From NCBI GenBank assembly GCA_041688215.1, contig JBDNIO010000223.1:1-10388 (forward strand): a DNA stretch of 10,388 bases. The letters run 5' to 3'. Origin of the DNA: JBDNIO01 sp041688215. Its GTDB lineage: Bacteria > Pseudomonadota > Gammaproteobacteria > Nevskiales > Salinisphaeraceae. The notes below the pieces were generated by a model that searched no databases, was not told the DNA's origin, and was given only the letters and a program-made list of their open reading frames with translations. Position numbers and translations under genes: made by a program. This document shows, piece by piece, positions 7,227 through 10,388 of the stretch. The number at the start of each line of letters is the position of its first letter. Positions within the stretch are counted from its first letter, which is position 1.

Positions 7227-8207
7227 ATGCGCCACGATCTTTGCAAACTTACTCAATGCGGGGCACTGGCCGCGGCCTTGGTGTTTTCACTTGCTGCCAA
7301 CACAACACATGCCGCGCCGCCGTGGGACCCGGACAAGGTGACGCTAATCAAGCGGCCGCTTGCCGAAGGCGTTTACGTAGTGCTGCCGGATGCTGTCGAT
7401 AGGCGCGACCATGTCGCCACCACGGGCGGCTTTATTGTTGGCGATGACGGCGTGTTGCTTATTGAGACCATGCTTAATGAAAACCTTTATGGCCAGATGA
7501 CGGCGCTGGTGCGTGAGGTTACCGACAAGCCAATCCGTTGGGCGGTTAACACCAGTTACCACGGAGACCACAGCTACGGAAACTATCTGCTCCCGGACAA
7601 TGCCGTGGTTATCCAACATTTAGCCACCAAGCAATATGTAGATAATAACTTTGTGCAAGACAAGGCCTTCATGCTTGACTTTATGGGCGCCAATAAGGGG
7701 GTCGAAGCAGTAAAATCGCGTTCCGCCGATCTGGCTGTGGGCGATAAAGCGGTTTTGGACCTCGGCGGTCGGAACGTGGAATTACGGCATTTTGGCTTTG
7801 CCCAAACCGCCGGCGACCTTACCATTTGGCTACCGGAGGCCAAGGTGATGTGGGTGGGCAATATGCTACAGGCGCCGCCACCGGCGTTGCCCTGGCTTTT
7901 GGAAGGCCAGCACCCAAAGACCGTCGCCACGTTAAAGCGTGTTAAACAATTCCTGCCAGCCAACGCCACTATTATCCCTGGTCACGGCGGCCCGTCCGAT
8001 CTGTCGATGATCGATTTTCAACTCGCCTATCTTCAGGACTTGGATGCCAAAGTGAGCCAGGCCATATCCAATGGACAAAACCTGGGACAGGCCAAAAAAT
8101 CCTCGGGCTTGCCGGCCTACGCGGATTACAGCTTATATAAATGGGTGCATTTCGAAGTTAACGTGCCTGCGGTGTATCGAGCGCTAGCCGCCTCGGGGAA
8201 AGACTAA
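7227..8207 (+). CDS. Exported metallo-beta-lactamase-fold protein with substituted metal ligands
   Basis: This 326-residue MBL-fold protein has a Sec-type signal peptide: basic start, hydrophobic core ALAAALVFSLAA, and probable cleavage after THA at about residue 29, placing the mature protein in the periplasm. GGGAG-type ribosome site GGGAG at 7216-7220 fits ATG 7227. The order of fold motifs is normal: GGFIVGDDGVLLIET (67-81), NTSYHGDHSYGN (108-119), FAQTAGDLTIWLP (191-203), MWVGNML (208-214), IIPGHGG (249-255). Against the canonical HxHxDH...H...D...H set it keeps His112, Asp114, His115 and His253. It has Ser110, Gln193 and Asn212 where His, His and Asp are expected. The first zinc site should therefore be crippled, leaving perhaps one metal or none. 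The changes sit in otherwise conserved motifs, which suggests a subfamily trait and not decay. No beta-lactamase role is implied. It is the last gene before the insertion sequence; no clear terminator follows. Confidence 0.87.
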   Translation: MRHDLCKLTQCGALAAALVFSLAANTTHAAPPWDPDKVTLIKRPLAEGVYVVLPDAVDRRDHVATTGGFIVGDDGVLLIETMLNENLYGQMTALVREVTDKPIRWAVNTSYHGDHSYGNYLLPDNAVVIQHLATKQYVDNNFVQDKAFMLDFMGANKGVEAVKSRSADLAVGDKAVLDLGGRNVELRHFGFAQTAGDLTIWLPEAKVMWVGNMLQAPPPALPWLLEGQHPKTVATLKRVKQFLPANATIIPGHGGPSDLSMIDFQLAYLQDLDAKVSQAISNGQNLGQAKKSSGLPAYADYSLYKWVHFEVNVPAVYRALAASGKD

Positions 8208-8296
8208 ATCCAGGCCAACTTCGGCATGGCATCCAATACAACGGCCAATAACCATGGGCCAGTAAACTAGTACTATTTCAAACAGATAATGACGGA

Positions 8297-8302
8297 TATA
8301 AT
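8297..8302 (+). promoter_or_regulatory. Possible -10 promoter element just outside the insertion sequence
   Basis: A perfect TATAAT lies in the 109-base gap after the MBL-fold gene, 14 bases before the left end of the insertion sequence and pointing rightward. The bases 15-18 upstream hold only poor matches to TTGACA, so this may be chance in AT-rich DNA. If real, it could once have served the dehydrogenase gene now at 9253. Confidence 0.22.
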
Positions 8303-8316
8303 TGTTTAAGTTTTAT

Positions 8317-8338
8317 GGGTCTACGCGGAAACGAGTGG
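8317..8338 (+). repeat. Left terminal inverted repeat of the ISL3-type element
   Basis: This begins GGGTCTACGCGGA and ends GAGTGG. It pairs with the reverse complement of 9193-9214 at 19 of 22 positions; mismatches are at repeat positions 14, 15 and 18. Confidence 0.85.
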
Positions 8339-8441
8339 AATATTCTGAGTTTTGTGTGAGCGTATCATATTGATATTACGCAGATAATCAGGCCTTATAA
8401 GCCATACAGAAATGGTTTCATTTTTTGGCAGGGCATTGCTC

Positions 8442-9210
8442 ATGAAGAATCCGAAGTCAGTGCGGTCGCTACTCGCGTTTCAGGGGTTTACTGCGGCGTC
8501 GAAACTGCTAGGCGTATTCGGTGATCGGTATGCTCGAGTGATCCAACTCAAGCGGCGAAAAAAACGGCCGAGTGTGGGCGTTGTGGTCAGCGATGCCGGG
8601 GCCGCTACGACCGTAAGACAGTGCGTGTCCGGGATCTGTCAGTGGCGGGCTGGCGAAGCTATCTTGAGTTTGAACGCTGGCGTGTTCGCTGTCCCCGGTG
8701 TGATGGCGTGCACGTAGAGCACCTGGACTGGCTGGCGAACAATCCGCGCTACACCCAGCGCTTTGCGATGCATGTCGGCAAGCTGTGCCGGGACATGCCG
8801 AACAAAGCGGTGGCGCAAATAGAGCGTCTGCACCACAGCACAGTAAAAGGCCTGGACAAGCTGTACATGCGCCAACCAGTCGAACGGGCAGGTATGCCGG
8901 CACCCCGGGCTATTGGCATTGATGAGATATCGATACGCAAGGGACACAACTACCGGGTGATAGTCAGTGACCGTCCTATCAGAAATTTGCCGCCATGGTC
9001 GAGTCCCACTGGGATGGGATCGCTTCGTACTGCCGCCCTGACAATAAAGTCAGCCTGGGCTTGGTAGAAGGACTCAACAACAAGATACGCGTACTCGAAC
9101 GACGCGCCTATGGCTATCGCGACGAGGAATTCTTAAAACTGAAAATCATCGCAGCATTCCTGCCACCACTACCCAAAAATGCCAATATCAACCCACACGA
9201 ATCCGCGTAG
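8442..9210 (+). pseudogene. Broken ISL3-family transposase
   Basis: This is the remnant of a DDE transposase of the ISL3 family spread over three frames. The likely start is ATG 8442 (MKNPKSVRSLLAFQGF); ATG 8412 is an alternative. The first frame runs to KRRKK at the A7 run 8558-8564. The protein then continues in the -1 frame with ECGRCGQRCRGRYDRK and later RVRCPRC, the paired Cys motifs of the N-terminal zinc ribbon, followed by the helix-turn-helix region. The first catalytic Asp is in GIDEISIRKGHNY (codon 8921-8923). At about 8970 the frame changes again. It resumes with QKFAAMVESHWDGIASYC and VEGLNNKIR, which carries the catalytic Glu (9067-9069), then RRAYGYRDEE near the end. Family layout puts roughly 150 residues, including the second catalytic Asp, between these two parts, and they are absent. 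The stop at 9208-9210 lies inside the right inverted repeat. The gene cannot encode an active transposase. Confidence 0.87.
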
Positions 9211-9214
9211 ACCC
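9193..9214 (-). repeat. Right terminal inverted repeat of the ISL3-type element
   Basis: On the minus strand it begins GGGTCTACGCGGA, matching the left end at 8317. The last codons and stop of the transposase relic overlap it. Confidence 0.85.
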
Positions 9215-9252
9215 TCATTATCTTCAAACTCTAAGCAAATCTGGAAAGCAAT

Positions 9253-9933
9253 ATGACCCAACCTGTTTGCGTAATCCCCGGTGCCGGACCCGGCCTTGGC
9301 CTAGCCTTAAGCAAACGTTTTGCCGCGGCAGGCTATCGCGTGGCGATGTTGTCACGCGACCAAGACAAACTCGAAGCCTTGGCCGCCCAGGTGCAGGGTG
9401 CCGGAGCCTATGCTTGTGATGTGACTGACGTGCAAAGTATCGCCTCGTGTATTGCCTCTGTGCGCGACACGCTGGGGCCGATTGATACTTTGTTATATAA
9501 CGCCGGGAACGCTGCGTTTGGCAATTTTCAGGAACTGGACCCGGCACAGTTTGAATCGGCGTGGCGGGTGAATTGTTTAGGGCTTTACCACACTGCCCGT
9601 GCAGTGGTGGAGGATATGCAGGCCGCCGGTAGCGGCAATATTATCGTTACCGGCGCGACCGCCAGTTTGAAAGGTGGCGCTAAATTCGCAGGGTTTGCCT
9701 CGGCCAAGGCCGCGCAGCACAGCCTGGCCCAATCCATGGCGCGCCAGTTAGGGCCGGAGAATATTCATGTTGCGATCTCGATTATTGATGGTGGGATAGG
9801 CAAACCTGGCGAGGCAGCCCAAACCTCATTGGATCCCGAAGATATTGCCGAGACGTATTACCAGCTTTGCTGCCAGCCCCGCTCGGCCTGGACTTTTCAA
9901 ATAGATCTACGACCGTTTGTGGAGAAGTGGTGA
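9253..9933 (+). CDS. Short-chain dehydrogenase/reductase with Phe in place of catalytic Tyr
   Basis: This is a cytoplasmic Rossmann-fold protein of 226 residues of the classical SDR type, slightly short for the family (about 250). GGAAAG at 9243-9248 precedes ATG 9253. The cofactor loop PGAGPGLG is at residues 9-16, where TGxxxGxG is usual, with a downstream SRD (34-36) that suggests NADP preference because of Arg35. NAG is at 83-85 and Asn107 is the structural/catalytic Asn. The active site has Ser138 in TGATASLKGG and Lys152 in FAGFASAKAA, but the Tyr of YxxxK is Phe148. I recall FAxFAxAK-type motifs in other SDRs, so this seems to be a subgroup trait. Classical proton relay through Tyr cannot operate, so activity is uncertain. 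The gene lies 38 bases after the insertion sequence, on the same strand as the operon; its promoter is not evident. Substrate unknown. Confidence 0.87.
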   Translation: MTQPVCVIPGAGPGLGLALSKRFAAAGYRVAMLSRDQDKLEALAAQVQGAGAYACDVTDVQSIASCIASVRDTLGPIDTLLYNAGNAAFGNFQELDPAQFESAWRVNCLGLYHTARAVVEDMQAAGSGNIIVTGATASLKGGAKFAGFASAKAAQHSLAQSMARQLGPENIHVAISIIDGGIGKPGEAAQTSLDPEDIAETYYQLCCQPRSAWTFQIDLRPFVEKW

Positions 9934-9986
9934 CGAATCAACCTCTTGCGGCCTTTCCACAAATTCGCCGGCGATATCTTCGTGCT

Positions 9987-10079
9987 ACGCCTCGCATAGA
10001 ACCGGCGCCGGAAGTACAGCACCACATGCACCAGGCCGGTCAGTACCGGTACTTCCGCGAGCGGACCGACCACGGCGGC
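9987..10079 (-). pseudogene. C-terminal relic resembling the ACR3-type arsenite efflux transporter
   Basis: Read leftward, 31 codons give a hydrophobic stretch containing VVGPLAEVPVL and ending FRRRFYARR. This strongly resembles the last transmembrane helix of ACR3-family (ArsB/Acr3) arsenite exporters, which typically carries VVGPLVEVPVLI followed by basic residues. Immediately upstream, where SGAALA and the rest of the ten-helix protein should be, the frame reads TLLNNIP and then unrelated sequence, so the gene has been cut away. Downstream the frame stays open into the 3' end of the SDR gene without family similarity. The recognition is from memory of the family motif and covers a short segment, so confidence is moderate. 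No other arsenic-resistance gene is present. Confidence 0.5.
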
Positions 10080-10249
10080 AGGAATGTTGTTGAGCAGTGT
10101 CCGACGAAAACTCTGAATATGCATCGGACACCAAAGCGTTAGGATCTGACCAATGCACGCTCGTTGTAGGCAGCACGCCATACTGTTTTAGCCCGCATCA
10201 GAAAATCCCCGCTGCGGGAGTACTGGTGACGGATTCGGGTTAGGGAGAT

Positions 10250-10274
10250 CTTGATTTGAATTCAAGCAATCAAG
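10250..10274. repeat. Interrupted dyad of unknown role
   Basis: A perfect 10-base palindrome TTGAATTCAA (10256-10265) is flanked by CTTGAT on the left and ATCAAG on the right, also complementary, with three unpaired bases GCA between the inner and right parts. It could be an operator, part of an RNA hairpin, or chance. Confidence 0.35.
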
Positions 10275-10338
10275 CGCTTACCACGCACTTACGGCAATAA
10301 AGAACAATTCAAAATCCCGTATAAGTATTTGATATTAT

Positions 10339-10388
10339 TGGTGGGCGGTACAAGATTCGAACTTGTGACCCCTGCCGTGTGAAGGCAG
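10339..10388 (-). tRNA. tRNA-Val(CAC), 3' portion
   Basis: The minus strand gives the 3' half of a tRNA running off the right edge. The anticodon stem CTGCC/GGCAG encloses the 7-base loop TTCACAC, whose central CAC reads the Val codon GUG. Then come the variable loop GGGTC, T arm ACAAG-TTCGAAT-CTTGT, acceptor strand ACCGCCC, discriminator A73 and an encoded CCA. A73 and the anticodon fit valine. The D arm and 5' acceptor strand, expected to begin GGGCGGT, lie outside the window. The 3' end faces the decayed region to the left, the usual orientation for a tRNA that has served as an integration target. Confidence 0.9.

Larger units (their letters stand above)
8317..9214 (+). mobile_element. Defective ISL3-family insertion sequence, internally deleted
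   Basis: The 898-base element is bounded by imperfect terminal inverted repeats whose outer 13 bases, GGGTCTACGCGGA, are identical; 19 of 22 positions match in all. The transposase relic between them has ISL3-type motifs. Intact ISL3 elements are usually around 1.3-1.5 kb, so several hundred bases are missing, in line with the break in the transposase near 8970. ISL3 elements normally make 8-base target duplications, but the flanks AGTTTTAT (left) and TCATTATC (right) do not match. The element may therefore be old, or its surroundings rearranged after insertion. It lies between the MBL-fold gene and the short-chain dehydrogenase gene, interrupting the collinear block. Confidence 0.85.
9934..10338. 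other. Non-coding or decayed stretch between the SDR gene and the tRNA
   Basis: About 400 bases without a convincing intact gene. It holds the antisense ACR3-like relic at 9987-10079, an interrupted dyad at 10250-10274, and short open frames with no recognisable content. One of these, on the minus strand at about 10143-10270, would encode some 41 residues that I do not recognise. The 10250-10338 part is AT-rich compared with the genes to the left. No clear rho-independent terminator for the SDR gene or the tRNA was found. Confidence 0.6.

Noticed and set aside
8370..8401. Promoter TTGATA...TATAAG inside the insertion sequence before the transposase
   Set aside because: The two hexamers are separated by 20 bases, outside the usual 16-18, and no better pair was found.
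9867..10142. Plus-strand open frame overlapping the SDR end
   Set aside because: No ribosome site, no recognisable motif, and the composition is that of an antisense/overlap shadow; the ACR3-like signal is on the other strand.
10192..10218. CCCGCA...TGCGGG hairpin as terminator of the SDR gene or tRNA
   Set aside because: A 6-base stem with a 15-base loop and no T run on either strand. It is also about 260 bases past the SDR stop.
1..10388. CRISPR array, phage or defence system
   Set aside because: No spaced direct repeats, phage structural genes, nucleases, methylases or toxin-antitoxin pairs were seen on either strand.

Overview
The window looks like a piece of a proteobacterial chromosome, most likely gammaproteobacterial. 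The genes are tightly packed on one strand, GC content appears moderate, Shine-Dalgarno sites have the AGGAG type, and the tRNA encodes its own CCA. The lineage is an inference from style only. No taxonomic marker is complete here.

Positions 1-8207 hold one rightward block of metabolic genes. It begins with the end of a cysteine hydrolase of the isochorismatase/N-carbamoylsarcosine amidase fold (start lies left of the window). After a 105-base gap comes a compact set: a hyuA-type ATP-dependent hydantoinase/oxoprolinase/ketone-carboxylase A subunit, two different glutathione S-transferase-fold proteins, the matching hyuB-type B subunit, a medium-chain zinc-type dehydrogenase/reductase, and an exported metallo-beta-lactamase-fold protein. 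The first three of these are joined by two ATGA stop/start overlaps, and the remaining gaps are 47, 19 and 17 bases, so this reads as an operon. The unusual points are that hyuA and hyuB, normally adjacent, are separated by the two GST genes, and that the MBL-fold protein has lost three canonical metal ligands.

Positions 8317-9214 are a broken ISL3-type insertion sequence. Its ends match at 19 of 22 positions. Its transposase has a frame change at a run of seven A and an internal deletion that removes the middle of the catalytic domain. A short-chain dehydrogenase with Phe in place of the catalytic Tyr follows 38 bases after the element, and may once have belonged to the operon. Right of it is about 400 bases of decayed DNA containing a 31-codon antisense relic that resembles the C-terminus of an ACR3 arsenite transporter. 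The window ends in the 3' half of a leftward tRNA-Val(CAC).

The pathway is not settled. Three readings fit: (a) cyclic-amide catabolism, in which HyuA/HyuB open a hydantoin-like ring using ATP and the cysteine hydrolase removes a carbamoyl group, as in the N-methylhydantoin to N-carbamoylsarcosine to sarcosine route; (b) alcohol/ketone catabolism, in which dehydrogenases make a ketone that a HyuA/HyuB-type carboxylase carboxylates; (c) handling of glutathione adducts, given the two GST proteins and the 5-oxoprolinase kinship of HyuA/HyuB. The sequence alone does not choose. No regulator or transporter gene of the cluster is visible in the window.
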